Assembly (NCBI RefSeq): GCF_010183535.1
Contig: NC_071333.1
Coordinates: forward strand, 18,598,587-18,662,586
DNA from: Caenorhabditis remanei
Lineage: Eukaryota; Nematoda; Chromadorea; Rhabditida; Rhabditidae
Length of the DNA: 64,000 bases
Reading direction: 5' to 3'
The translations under genes and the position numbers were made by a program. Positions 10,633-24,782 of this stretch are shown here, one piece after another; within the stretch, counting starts at the first letter, position 1; every line of letters starts with the position of its first letter. Under the pieces are notes generated by a model, which was not told the origin of the DNA, searched no databases, and saw only the letters and a list, made by a program, of their open reading frames with translations.

Positions 10633-13600
10633 ACGAGCATTGTTTTTGCATTTTTAATAGCAAATTTGTACTTAAAATTCGCCTTTTTCAGTTTTTGCTC
10701 AAATTTTGATCTTAATCTTGTCTTGAGGACATCAATACTCTATATAAGTTATCTTTTCTAGCCTGAGCAGTGCCTTTACTATAATAATGATACTGGTTCT
10801 GAAATATCAGCCTCTATATCAGTTAAAACTTCCGAATATAGCATAAACAAAAAATCTGATCTATTTTGTTCTTCATTTATTATTTGTTTCACCCCGTAAC
10901 ATGAACCAAACTTCATTAAAAAATCTAACTTACTTTTAATTTAATTCTACTCCTATCAAACCTAGTTTTTCTCGTTTCTCTCTTCTCATTTCCACTATTT
11001 TTTTCTATTTTTTCTTCTAAACTATCAAAAACCACCACGACTTCTTTTCTCTCACCGACCTATGTGCCTTGTTTTCTCGTATCTTCTTGACTATGCCTTT
11101 TCTATTTCACTGTTGTTTTTGTTCTCTTTCATTTTTCATTTCAACTTTTATTTTAATTCTAACTTCATTTTTTTTCTCACTTTTCCAATTTCCTCGTTAT
11201 TGTGGTATCACTTTCCGTCTTGACCTATGTAACTGTGCTCTATTGTAATTTTCATAGAATTTCATTTGTTCTTTTTCATATCTATCATCATGTTTTATTG
11301 GCACATCAACATCTCCATCCACATGGTCATTTGTGAATGGAAAATGAATTCGACATATACTCAATCATACCTTCCTTTCTTCTTTTTTTCAACATATACT
11401 CTTTTTTGTCTCTGTCTGTCTATATGTGTGTCTGTCACAAGAAAAAAAAAGAATAGAAGGAAATCGTCTCGCCGATATGTATTTTTCCATCAATTTCCTC
11501 CTTCCACCTCTTGTAATGAGCGGAATTTCCGAGACGAGTGTACTTGAACTTGGCCATAAGTGGCCAAAATTTGCAGAACATTTCTTTTTTGACACTTTTT
11601 CCATAGAGAATAGAAGAAAAGACACCAAGGCTAAAGAACAATAATTTTTGTTAGGCTTTTTAAATTGAATTTGATGTGATTTATATATTTTACGTTTGTA
11701 TTCTTAATATTAGCTCAAAAATTAGTTTTTTGCTGAAGGCCGTACTGATCTAGATATAACCTTTGACTCAATTTTTTCCAAATTTCTACCTAACACTACT
11801 TGTCTATTGCCTACTACAAAACACGCATTGTGTGTTCCTGTCCTTCTATAAGACAATAGGTTTCTACACTTGTACACTTGGGCAAATAAGGTTAGTATGT
11901 TGTGTTTCCGCAACATTTTGGTTCCTAGTAGTAACATTTTGAACTATTAACCCAAATCATGCGACCATCTTGTATTATTAGAATTTTATTGTGATAGCAA
12001 CATGTACAATTGATTGTTTTCTTTTGCCTATATGAGAAACATGTTTTCCTATAGACGTAGGAAGTGAACACATGGCTTTTCTAGAATAATCTTTATAAAG
12101 TATTATATTTTGGTTTTTAGAATAGTATTTTCTCTTAAATGAATAGAAAACTATTTTCATTAATGATCAAATAGTTCTATATTCTTATCTCTTTTTTGTT
12201 CATCAAAACTTTTTTAAACACCACAAAACCGTATCAACATACCTATGTGGCTAACCGATTCATGTTCTTTTGTCTTTCTTCGAAATGTCATCTTACCCCC
12301 AACACTTGATAAGATCGTGTATGGTTTTTGACGTGTTCCAATGTCTCTTCTCTCTCTCTTTCTCGTCTTACCCAAAATGTGATGGATCGTTTAGATAATC
12401 AGATGTATCTTCTCGTGTGACGTCGCATCTTTTCCGTATTCCATATTTCATCTTTTTTTTCTCGAAACTTTCTAAGTGCGCACCGACAATTGGTAGACTA
12501 CGGTTATTTTGTAGCCAATGATTTTTTGAAATTCCGATTCAAATTTCTTGATATAAATCACGGTTAGGCAAAACATTTGGGTTGTTGTATAAAACGTGCG
12601 ATATTTGAAACACGGCTCAAATATAATTGAGTAATCCAACAAATTATTTGACAACATCGTGTTTCAGTGTATTTTTTATCCGGACTACTTTGTTTTCATT
12701 CCGATTATTAGAAATTTGAAACACCCACTCAAACGATTTGCCAAGTTTAAATTTCGTACGAATGTTTAACTTTGAACAAATTTTATTATATTTCTTGTTT
12801 ACTTCGTTTCTATAATTAGAAACACAAAGTAAGCCGTGCTGTTTCGTTATCCAGCTTACCTTCCTTGAGCTATCTGTGCAGATGGCCGGACCACCTTCTC
12901 CCTCCAAAACAGCCATGCATTATTTCCGCAACGCATATCCCTTCAATAAAAGAGGCGGTGAAATCATAATTAGAACATTTTGAGTGTGTATGTTGCCTGG
13001 ACCACATTCGATATTCATGGGGATCAATCTCGGAAAGGTTAAACGGGTGTTGAGTGGGAGGTCATGTTGGATAGAAATCAAAACATAATTTTTCTGTGTA
13101 CCTTGGCTCCTGAATTCATTTTATTCATTTATGTTTTTGGTTCGTTTGGAGCTTACTTTGCTACCAGTAACTTTGTTACAACATTTCAAAAAATCAAACA
13201 TTATTTTGCAGTTGTTCTCTTTTTTTGTTTGGTTCCAAAAATGTTCAGCTGCTTTTTACATGATGTTTTCTTAACTCTCTAAATTATAGCTCTCTATCTC
13301 AAAAATCTGTTTTCAATAATAATTAAGATGTTCGGAATATTCAAGGGATTATGAAAAATAAAAAATAAAAAGTATAGCAATATCCGTTCGAGAACTAATA
13401 CTATTTTTCTTTTCATAAGAACGGAATCCAAAAAGTGTGGGCTGGCGAAGTCAGGGGTATTGTCTAGACGCACATGGTACACTTTTTCTTTTCTATTTTT
13501 TGATAGCTTTTTTCTTTCATTAATCCGAATTTATAAAGTGAATATCTTTGTGCTAATGAGACAAATCAAAAATCAAAAATGTTATACTTTTAAGTTTAAA

Positions 13601-16600
13601 GTGACAGAGCACCTTTGACCTTTTCAAATAGTTTAGTTTCTTGATGTGTGTCACCTGTGAGACAAGTGAAATGGAACCCATCTTCTTCTCAAATTACATT
13701 CCTCTCCCCGTTACACTTTTTTGCCTTGTTGGACTTCTTACTTTAAACTTTTTTCTCAAGATTTTTCTCTTTTCAAAAGTTTGTTAGTTTTGCACTAATT
13801 AGGTAAAAAAAAGTTTTGCACTAATTGGTGAATCTTATAGCAACACGTATCCGGAAACAGGAAAAGAAAGTGAAGGAAGAGGGAAGTGCACAAAATTTAT
13901 ATTCTATTTTCAATGCCGTCATCATTCTTTTATTTCTCTTTTCAATCGTGATGGTCCCCTCATCGAGCAAACTAGAGCTTTTTTGTGGGGACCTCGTGTC
14001 CTCTTTTTTCTTCTTTTTCCTCTCTTTTTTCTCTGGGACCATGAAGAGTTTTGCTATAGGGTAAAAAGAGAAAAAGAGAGAATGACATGAGAAAAATGTT
14101 TCATAGAGAGCACGAGCTGGCCTTCAGAAGAGATAGAGAGTGCATTTTTTGTGTGTGTCCCTGCGACGGGCGCCGTCTCTTTACTCCCGATTTTCTTTTC
14201 TCTGGACCCATCTCTTCTCGTCTTTCAATTCTTGCTCACCAGTTCCGGAGAGTCCCTTCGTCTCCTGAAGCATGGCGTACTTTGTGTGTATTGCTCTCTG
14301 CGGCACCCCACTCTCTTGCGTGTCCATGCGAATCCGTAGTCCTGACACGTCCGCACATAGTCTTTCAAAAAGTTTCTTCTCGTTTTCTTCCTCATCCATC
14401 ACCGTCATCCCCCTCTTCTTTGTCATTTTCAAGTTGCTTCGTTCAAAAACTGCCATTTTTTTCTTTTTTCTACATTTCTATATTTGGTTTTGTTAGTTCA
14501 GACCAAAGTTCAATCTATACATATCCTTTTGCAATGATTTAAAAAAATTGGGAGACCTAACCGAGATTAGCATAACTATGACATGTTTCCTATCTGGTTT
14601 TTGATGCTCTTGGATGCAACTTTTCAGTTTTTATTCTGCGCCCTTCAACACCTCACAAATCATCCCGCGAGAGATAGAAATCTTTTAAAAATAGCATGGT
14701 TGACTCATTTGGAATACGCCAGAAACCAGACATGCTCGAAATACTAATTTTCGGTTTGATAACATCTGATTTACTGAAATGACATTTTGAATAATCTTAC
14801 AAAATGGAGAATAACAACTTAACACTGTCTGTTTTTACATTTAAAAAAAACTTTTGTTTGTATTGTTCGTTCTTATGAATTCGTCCGATCTGAAGTGAGA
14901 AATATAACCAGCGGAAGTTAATTTTCTAATATGATATTAAATTTGTCACGAATATCTCACTTTTGACTTCAATCAGAGCTCCCACCTGCCGTTGCGTATG
15001 TAGACGGCTCAAGAAATACATATCTAAAAATGTCAAATACATTTCACGTTATTGCTTTCTAGAAACTGATAATGTCATCAACAATTCGAGTTTATAGTGT
15101 CCACGATATTTTATGATTTTTGTTCTGCTACAATTGTGCAAACTGTGCTTACAAGTGATAACGATAACGACAATAACTAGAAATGAAAATTAGAAGATCA
15201 AAAATTGAATCGAATGATGTAAATAATGTCTTTTAGTCCTCCACGTGTTGTATGCAGTTTTGATAAGAATATTTTCGTTTTTTGAGTCAAGTTTTCTGAA
15301 TTTTTTCCTCTCAGAATTTTATTTATGTCTATTCGTAATCCGCCTAATCGTTTAACAGGATCATCCTAATCCAACTAATCCCATCATTTCTAAAGGAGCA
15401 GCATGTTCAAAAAGTTATGGAATTTCTGATAAACTTCCTAGTAAGGAATTGGAATTTCAAAAGGATTGCCTGCAATTTTCTTTCTATTGATTTTTTAAAC
15501 TTTTTATTTTTCGTACGATCAGTGAAATGAAGAAAAAATAAGAATTTTCCGATGAAAATCAGAAATGAATGTGTTGGAACTTCGTTAGAAGGGACAAAAA
15601 GTGAATTCTCACTACCTTCCACATGATTCCCATGAAAATTAACAGCTTATTCACACATTCATTATTCACCACTGACTTATATCATAGAGCATATTATTCT
15701 CTGACTTATTCCTCCCACATCTTTTTCCTGGCCTCCTATTTTTTAGTCATCTTGTTCTTTTTCATGCTATCCATCTTTTCACTCCTTTTGAAATCTTCTG
15801 TCGGCTTCTTCCTTCTTTTTTTCGTCTCGACGTTTTCCTTTCCACGCGGTTGTTGGGCAAACTCTTTTTGGTCGTTCTAATAAATATTTTATCTGAAAAA
15901 TGTTGAAATAATCAGGTGGGGTCTAAATACATTTTTGTTTCTTATCCTGATGTAGTATGGTACTGGAATACTACCTTTTTTATTACTGCGCAATAAACGA
16001 AAACATAAAAATACCCCGTCAAGCCCAACTTGAATATTTTTTAGATTTTGAAACTAATATCAAAAACTGATATCTTTCTTTCCTGCCACGCATTCTGCAT
16101 TTATTCTCTTCATCATGTTTTTCACATACTCATTTTCTCATTGCACGGCTCACGGCTCTCCATATCGTAGACTTGTTTTGAACATAGTCTGTTCATATTA
16201 GTAACTCCAAAGTTGACATCATTCTCTCCTAATTTCAAATTTATCGATTTAACTCTATCAAGCACCACCTACAGTTTAGTCTCCTCTTTTCTTCCCATCC
16301 AACACACAAATGTTCAACTTTCAAAAAGTACCTTCTCCCTCTGTTTATCTTACATCAATCTCCGCTAGAAGGTATCCCTTGTCCTCATTCCTTGGAAAGT
16401 GCCGTGTCGGTGAAAGAAATTTATTGCGGATCTGTGAAGGGGGTTTCATTTCCTATTATTCTGTAAGTAGTCGAATAGTTCCTTATTTTGATCGATTTCT
16501 ATAATGCTATTACCAAAAAGAAAGAACAGCTGCGGAAATTGGAATAAGAAATCTTAGGTCTGAAAAATCATTTCTGACTCAGAATTCTCCTTATTTTGTT

Positions 16601-19600
16601 ATTCTCGCATAATGATTCAACCTGTATACTAAAAGTGCAAGAAACCAAAGATATATAATAATCAGTGTTCATATTCAAATAATAACCAAGAATAGTGGCA
16701 TGTCATTACAATAGATGAACAACGTGCACTATTTAATTATTCATGCCAGTTACAGAGGAAAAATAATTATTCATATATTTCTTGGCAAAAATTTCTGGTC
16801 AGTTTGAAGATTTGAACTTTTATATTATTGTACCTGTTTCAAACATCAAATGTCATTGAAAGTGACAAATAATGAAAATGTGCCTAAGAGTGCATAGTTC
16901 ACTTTCAATAAACTTTCAATACTCCTTTTCGTAGGTCAGAATTGTAGCCACCTGTATATATTTTTGCAACTACTTTTTCTGCCTTTTCTTCTGCACATCC
17001 TTCTCTTTATTCGGTTTGTATTGCTCTCTTTTTGGGGCCACACATTGTGCAAATAGTGCGGATCAACAGAACAACCACGCGGGAGACAGAAAGAGAGAGC
17101 CCCCCCCACTCTATTGATCTGACGCAAAACCGAAGAAAGTTTCATTTTTCGTTCCCTCACCTCCGGTTTGTCCTTTTGTTAGATCTCTTTTTTTTTCAAC
17201 GATTTGAGCCAAAGCCAAAAGATCTCTTGAGACTGTTTGGCATTCATTATCCAAGTTGTATTATCAAATTTTCTTTAAAATGAGTAAAATTCTGTTTTCC
17301 ACATGTCTACATCTACATGTTTCTGTTTGTCAGACATTACTGGTTGTTTTTTTTCGCTGCTTGCTGAGAAAATCTCTTAATCATTATTATTTCCTTTTTT
17401 TCAAAAAAAAAACCAGAGATGAACGATCATTATGTTCTCCGTTCGCTTTTCAATTCTTAGAAACCTAACATTCTGAGTATTTATATTTTTTGTCTTCATT
17501 ATTATCGCTGTTCAGTATTTTGTCTTTTTTCTTTTTTTTTTGGTGTATAAATCGCATAGCATTGTAGTCATTATGGGTTTCACTTCAGACCACCCTGATA
17601 ACAAATAGCCGACCGGAAGAAGAATTGTAGTTCTTTTTTTTCTTATTCGCTTTCTTACCACACCCAATTTCTTTTTCATCTCATCCATCACATGTAACAT
17701 AAGTAGATACGGAAGTACACTGAAAATTAGTTTAGTTTTTTCTTTTCGTCCAATTTCTCAGAATTCACATTCTTCGGCTCCTAATTTTGGAGTAGCGTCA
17801 GAACTCATTCATTCTTAACTCATTCAGGGTAGAATGTACTTATTAAATGTACTTATTGATTCTTACATCATCTATGTTCAACTTATTGTACATATTATAT
17901 ACATTCAGTAATATAATCAGCTAATTTATAAACACAGTGTGTGTGCCCACGCGTTTTTGTTTCAAACACTCGATTCTCTATGTATGATGACATTTATATA
18001 TTCTTTAAGTGTCAAAAAATATGAAAATTGAGCTAATTAGGAAAAAGTTTTTCTAATTTTTTTCTAAAAGACTGACTTTTCTTATATTTTTCTTTTTGAC
18101 CATTTTTTTGCATGTTTGATGTTAGTTTGGTGTTGATCAAACGAACGCATGTGTAGGAACATGCCACGTTAGCTATAGCAAGAAAACATCTTGTTTTCTG
18201 ATTCTAGAAAAAAATAACCGAACAGTTGAAACTTTTTGAAATTTCGCTCTGTATCACTCTCCATATCAAAAATGACATGCTTAGGCCTTCTCACTTTTAG
18301 CTATCATTCACGCTCTGTTACTCTAAAATAATTGATAATATAACTGAACACAATTCATATCAAACTACATTTCAAACCAGGTTCACAATATCCCTTTTTC
18401 GTTCTCTTCTCCCCCCAATACCGAAGGATCAGATAGTAATGAGTAAGGGAATGGGGAAATCGAATGGTGGCGACCCTTAACCGATTAAGATCAACTCGGA
18501 TAGAGATTTTTGATCTTTGTGAGATGTGCGCACTACGGCTGATTCACCCGAGAGGTAAATCAGCCACAAATTGCGAGTATCTGTGAGAGACTGCTGATGA
18601 AAGTTTCTTTTTCTCTTTTTTACTCTTTTTTACTCTTCTTATCATCTTTCAAATAGAAGAGAAAGAAAAAGCATAGTGTAGTGTCCAGCGATCACGTCCC
18701 GTTTTCTCCCATTCTATTTTTTGAAAAAAAGTTTGTTTCATATAATCCTTCTCTTCTCACTACTACTTCTCTCACTACATTTTTTTCTCGTAATTTTTCT
18801 CTGTCACCGGTAATTTATCACGTTTTTCTGTTCTAAATTTAGTTTGATGGAAGCTGACCCTGATCAAAAATCGAAAATCTTCACAAAGCTAAGAATCATG
18901 GAAAAACTCAGAAAATAAGAAATCCTAGATCAAAAAGTTGATTAAAAACTTGAGGAAAAAATTCTATCGAAATTTTTTTGAAACGCAAGAAAAGTATCGG
19001 CTAGCGGACATAAATCGACACTCGATCATTTTTCATCATTAGGTATCGTTTTCTCACTTCGTTGGCGCCTTCTTTCTTGATTTATATCTCTTCTCGCCAA
19101 TCGATTCACCTCCCTCTTCTTAATTCTCGCCAATTTTTTTATGTCGTTGAATTAGAGAGAATGTACTATTCAAAGGAGGGAGATGACGGACAAACGGGAA
19201 TGCCCTCATTTGCCTCTTTGTCGAAACGAAGTGTTAGTGTTTCTCTCTGTCTCTCTTCTCTCTCATTTCCATCTTCTCCCATGTGTGTCTATTACCGGAC
19301 ACGGTTTTCCTGTGTTGTATTTATTGAACGTTCTAATAACAAACCATCCGAACTTGCACACAATGATCTTTATGTGCATGTGTGTTGAACGGTAGATCAA
19401 ATAGATATATCATAGTGACATGGAAATCAATCATCAAATCTAATCAAGCTTGTCTTCTTGTCATATCAAAGTGGAATATACATAAAGGAATTCCGCTCCC
19501 CCTTTTCTTTCGCTTCCTGGTCATTTTCAATTCGCAAAGCTAAACTTTTTTCAAAACTTTTTTCACAACTGCCCTCCGCAACTGCCAACCTTTATTCTTT

Positions 19601-20763
19601 TTTCTCTACCTTTACCCTCCCAAACATCAAAATCGATTTTTCTCGCCTTCGATCGGTATCACGACCACTTTCACTATCACCACTATCACCACTACCGTCA
19701 TCAACCACCATACTTGTTTGCTTGCAGCTCTGTCTTTTTTGTCATTACGTCTCCACGTGATCGTACAATCTTTTTCGCCGTCCTGTACCTCTAGCACTGA
19801 TAATGCTCCAGTTTTCGCAATAATCGAAAAATCATTAGAATCATTTGAGTATTAAGAATGATAAGAATAAGAAATGTGTCGAACTGTCATAAAACAGTAA
19901 CAAATCTTTTCTGGCCAGTTGTGTACCTAATTTTTGTCATGTCACTTTTTTGTATCATCAAAAAAAAGAATACAAATATTGTTAGCCAACTTATCTAATC
20001 ATCTTATGCAACCTGTAGCCTCTTCTCTATCTTCTTTTTCAAAATATTTCTTTTTCTTTCTCCCCTCATCTCTCCCATAGCCCGCCTGCTCCAAGTTTGC
20101 CACCAGACCTATTGTAAACGTGTCCTGCCTGTCGAATGTCACCCAAACAGTCACCAACAATTATCTTTCGTAGTTTGTGGTGGCCTGTCTCCAGAAAATT
20201 TGTTTGGTGCTCGAATGTTTATTTTTTCGAGTTGCCAGTCTTTTTTTGTTGTGAAATTCCCACTTTGTGTACTAAAACCAAAACCATCAATCAAAAATTT
20301 TTTAACAAAACGATGAGCCGAAAATTTGTGTTTGCCTACACAGAACATCCACTATTGTACATTTTGTAACCGACACAGTGAATTATTTTTTTTCAAAAGT
20401 TAATCGTTTCTACATTTTGTCATCGCGAAATGTTTGAACAGTTCAAGGAGAAAGTTTGTAACAAAAAGCAGAATCGGGGGAAATTCGGCTATTAAGACTG
20501 AACGCCACCCACCTTTGAATTATTTATGAGCCAGTTCTCTTGGAACCAAAACCGCCGGAGGATTGTGAAAGATTTTCTAGATCATTCCTAAAAATCGTGT
20601 AGTATTAAATTTTGCCAAATTTTGTTAAAATCAATTTTTCTCTTTTATACTGTTTGCTATGCTTTCATTTCTCTTTATCCAATATTTCCATATTTCGTCA
20701 TGTCTGTTTTTTTCCATCGTTAAATAGACTAGCTCACACATATTCATTTATCCATTTTTTCAG
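10633..20763. other. 10-kb gene-poor region upstream of the nuclear receptor, pyrimidine-rich on + strand
   Basis: No coding exon is supported. ORFs in this stretch (for example 14087-14542, 16310-16504, 19062-19388) are low-complexity Ser/Phe/Leu translations of C+T-rich runs. The + strand is strongly enriched in TTTCTTCT-type tracts over most of 10.9-20.7 kb. Segments of ordinary complexity at about 12850-12970, 16290-16450 and 18390-18610 stand out and could be regulatory blocks or non-coding exons. An acceptor (TTTTTTCAG ending 20763) closes the region, so part or all of it may be a transcribed outron or 5' intron of the nuclear receptor. The pix-1 3' UTR lies at its left edge. Confidence 0.55.
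18537..18565. other. Short hairpin in a non-repetitive island
   Basis: GGCTGATTCACC and GGTAAATCAGCC form a 12-bp stem with one mismatch around a 5-nt loop CGAGA. It lies in a mixed-composition island (about 18390-18610) inside pyrimidine-rich DNA. Function is unknown; it could be a transcription-factor palindrome or a structured RNA element. Confidence 0.5.
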
Positions 20764-20919
20764 CTAAACAGCGGCAGTCGCGCACCGCCCACCTAATAGG
20801 AAGCGAAGAGTCTGTGACAAACAAGCCGTTGGACGTCGATCCGTTGGAGACAACAACATCTCCACGTCGCTACTGTTTTTCGAGAATATCACACCATTAT
20901 CATCGACACCCGGCGGATT

Positions 20920-23900
20920 ATGAAAGACGATTACAATTCACAGGTAACTTTTTAGCCTTTGAGCTGTTACTGGTGTTTGATTTGTTAAAGTAAGAGTAAC
21001 AGAAATGAAAAAAGTTGAAAAGAATGAGGAGGACCCATAAAAGAAGGGCCGTGAGAACCTCGTCACTTTTTCATGAATAGTTAACAAAAGGAAGTGCTCA
21101 ACTCTATATCCTATGACGTAGAGAGGAAAAACCAGACAATTTACGTGAAACAGTGGAAACTACACTGAAAACAAAAATCCAATAGAATTTTCACATATTT
21201 CTCCTTAGTTTCAGGATTGTATGGTATGTTCAGCACCGGCAGACGGTCTTCATTATGGTGCAATCAGTTGTCGTTCGTGTAACGCATTTTTCCGGCGGAC
21301 TGTTGTTGAAAAAGCGGTGAGTAGTCGACCCGACACCTTTATCCCGGAACCAACCTCAGACTACAACAAATTAGTCCTTCTTGTGCCAATAAGGCTGCAC
21401 AAAAATCACTTGTTCTAACAGAGTGAAGAGCGTATGTAAACATTTTCATAAGCCCATTGGCTTTCTCTGTCTCTCCCCTCATTTTAGTGATCCAAGATCA
21501 CTTGGCGATTGCAACTTCCCAGATGATGAAGAAATAGAGGGGACAAACATGAAAAAGTGGAGTGAAAACGTGCACCGCAGAAAATTGGCCAACTCGATTG
21601 GTCTTGGTTCAGTAACTGATAAAAATTGAGTTGTTGACTAGTGGGAAAGCAAAATTTTATTTTGAAAAAATTACAAAAAAATTGGTGTCTGTCTGAAAAA
21701 TGATACAATAATAGTCTGTCTGAGAATTTTTATGATATATAATGATATAATGATGCTATATTTATTTCCAAGTATTCCAGGAGTACCGATGCAAGCACAC
21801 TAACACTTGCGTGATTGACCCGGACGGCAGATGTGCGTGCAGGTCATGCCGTTTCAGCAAATGCATCGAAGCGGGCATGAAAGTCTCCGGTAAGTAGTGA
21901 TCAAGAAGCCAAACTTAGGCAATCTGAGCAATAACCACGTATGAATGCACTTCCGGGTCGACTCGACGTCGAGCAAAAATCTTAATCCTGAAACTTGGGA
22001 AAAAACTTTCTTCTTTATTTGCAGCTGTCCAACCGAGACGTGATCCAACTGGTTCGCAGAAAGAGCGCCGAAAACGTGCGGCTGGGGATGCAAATTCCAT
22101 GACGGGTAGTCCGCAGGAGCGCAGTAGCAATAGTTTCTCATCGGATGTTCCCACACCAACAAGCTCGTATCTGGTGGATGCAATTAAGTCGGACTATGGA
22201 TTTGCAACACCTCGAAGGGTCTCAACAGACTACGTCAATTCACCATCAGACAGATACAGGAAACATGTCAAGATAGAAATTGATGATGAGCCGCTGCCCA
22301 GCACGAGTTCCGCTCCGGACAAGGTATTGTAATTGGGAGTAATTTACAATGGCTAGAGCACGCTTGTCATAAATGCCATAAATCAAAAGTGTTGAGCCAC
22401 AAGTCACAGGACTAACAGTTACATGTTTATTATCATTCTATTCTTCAGCTATCTCGACAATGTACACCAACCGACGACCAGCAGCAAGAATTCAACCATT
22501 TGGTGTTTGCATATGGAGAACACCAAAGAATGATGCAGCTGTCGTTTTCCACATTCGAACAGTTCCTGGATGAACACTCCACGGGACCGAAGCTAAGGAG
22601 AATGGATCCACTTGATGTCAGCAAATTATCGGCGGTTGAATTGACTGGATTATTGTATTGGATAGAGAAACAGCAGCCGTATGGAGAATTACCCAATGAA
22701 GACAAGTCATCATTGCTTAAAAGATATTCTGTGAGGAAACTTAGTTTGGATCACTTTTATAGTGCATCTAAACATCCGGAATATGTAAGTAAAAAATTAT
22801 AGCAATTTGTAAATTTTCAAATTTTTAGTGTGCCCGAGGAGAATTCGTCATGAACAATTTCACTTTTGTGCCCGCTGATCGTACAGGATTCGAATTACCC
22901 GATGACGATGCCCATCAGATTCAAGCCAAGAGAGAGTGAGATTTAGAGTCATTTTTTTCAGATTCAATCTGATTAAATCGAACGAAAGAAAAAGCCAAAA
23001 TACCACTTAACCTATGTCGTCAACAATTAACGTCACCTAACCCAGACGCGATTTGAGCTAAAAACAAAACGCCACGCGTTGTTGAATTTTAGTAATTGCA
23101 GAACCTTCGCGCCGACGTTCAATCGGTTTTGGAGCAACGTCATCCACCCGTTTGTGTCAATGAAGGTTAACGACGCGGAAGTGGTGTTCTTGCATATCAT
23201 GTTATTATGGAGTGTCACAAGTAAGTTTTTTTTAACAAAAAATGTTTTGTACCGACTTCTTTCATTATTATTTCAGATAATGAGCATGTGACGGAAAACA
23301 CGCGAACAGTGATGAAACATCGACGGGACTGGGCAATGAACAGACTATTCGAGTGGTACAATGACCATAACACTGAGGATCCAGCACTAAGGCTCGGGCA
23401 AATGATTCTTCTACTTGGAGAGATTGAGGTTTGAAAATACTCCTAAAAAGCCAATAATAATACAGTAGCCTTATTAGGATGCGGTGATGTACTATTACAG
23501 AGATTGAGCAAAATGCTTAGCAAGATTAGAACCACAAAACTTCAAACAAATAAAAAAATAATGTAATCGGAGCTTTTATTACTACTCTTTGTTCGCTTTG
23601 AATTCTCTCTCAACAATGTGAAAATAGTCCCCCAAAAGCTCTCACCCCTAATATTCCACTGATTCTGATTATATATTTTTTGAATTTCAGCTCATCTGCG
23701 ATATGCATTGTCAAGACTTCCAAGTGGCCAAACTATTCGAGTTCTGCGATATGAGCAAGTTCTGGTACGAAACGTTGTGCTACGCACCGTGCAATACCAA
23801 CGTCTTGAAATTCGACCCCAACCTGCTGGAGAACTTGAAGAGATTCACTGCGATAAGTACGTTTTTCGATTCTTTTTTTGAAAAAGAAAAGTTAGATACA

Positions 23901-24398
23901 AAATTTGAGATCACTACAAGTAAATGAATTCCATGAATGAAATTTACAGGTGTCATGGAAGCAAATGGAGCTCTCAATTCCCTCATCAAGACAGAAATCA
24001 AATCAGATCCAGGGATGTATAGTTCCCCAGAGATGCAAGACTCTCCGACTCAATACATCGAAAATCATACCATAGATTTAACCAATGGATTTCTGCCTCT
24101 TCCTATCCACCCACCAGTTCCACCTCCGAAATCTCCAGACGCTGTGGATCCAGACCTATTAGTCTACAATGCTCATCTTATACCATGCGTCTTGGCACCA
24201 TTACCAGATGACGTTCATATGAATATGGAAATTCCATCTGCTCATACTGCTGTTTCTGCGCCTGCTCCTGCTCCTATTTCGGTTTCTGTCACACTTCCTC
24301 CTCCACCAGCTCCAATTACTCTTCCGATCACTCTCCCTATTTCTCTTCCAGTTCCCGTTCCAATTCTTAATAAGCGAAACCTAGAAATTCGGTTGTAA
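20920..24398 (+). CDS. nhr-71: Nuclear hormone receptor, nematode supplementary (HNF4-derived) type
   Basis: Ten exons: 20920-20943, 21215-21316, 21781-21889, 22025-22323, 22449-22784, 22829-22935, 23102-23220, 23277-23428, 23691-23856, 23950-24398; 620 residues. The DNA-binding domain occupies about 10-80: two C4 zinc fingers, first CMVC with CRSC and P-box CNAFF, second with CKHTNTC and CACRSC. The CNAFF P-box marks the expanded nematode NHR group. A hinge with a basic patch (KERRKRAAG) follows, then a ligand-binding domain from about 190 to 475. Two SUMO-type motifs are visible: VKIE near residue 160, followed by acidic residues, and IKTE near 485. The C-terminus is a Pro-rich tail (about 569-612). 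Expected role: nuclear, DNA-binding transcription factor. The 5' exon starts after an acceptor at 20763; in-frame stops upstream (20794, 20815) fix the ATG at 20920. The symbol nhr-71 is recalled from its position next to pix-1 and is less certain than the family. Confidence 0.87.
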
Positions 24399-24782
24399 CT
24401 GTTTAAACTCTGATTTTCTAACTTTATAGACCTGTTCATTGTTAATAATTTAGTGCTTTTTATTAGTATTAATTAACTCACTTCCCGGTTACATCTTCCA
24501 CATTTGTCAAAACTTCTGTATAGGTATGATTCTCTTCCCCACCCCAACTTTGTCAATTAATCGTCATCCAGCTCTTTGTAATTTCAATGATCTCTCTAAA
24601 ACTGCATTCCATTCACCTTGTGATAATTATTAGTTAAAATGATTCGAGATAACACGCCTCAGTTCTCTCAGAGATTTCTAAAAACATTTACGGTCCAAGA
24701 TTCTTGACAACCTCTAGTTCAGCTATTGTCCCAGTTTCTTCCCCCCTCAAAATACATGTGTGGTAATGATGTCGAAATGTGC

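Noticed and set aside
14087..14542. A 151-residue + strand ORF and overlapping frames
   Set aside because: It is a Ser/Phe/Leu-rich translation of pyrimidine-rich DNA, with overlapping ORFs in other frames and no domain.
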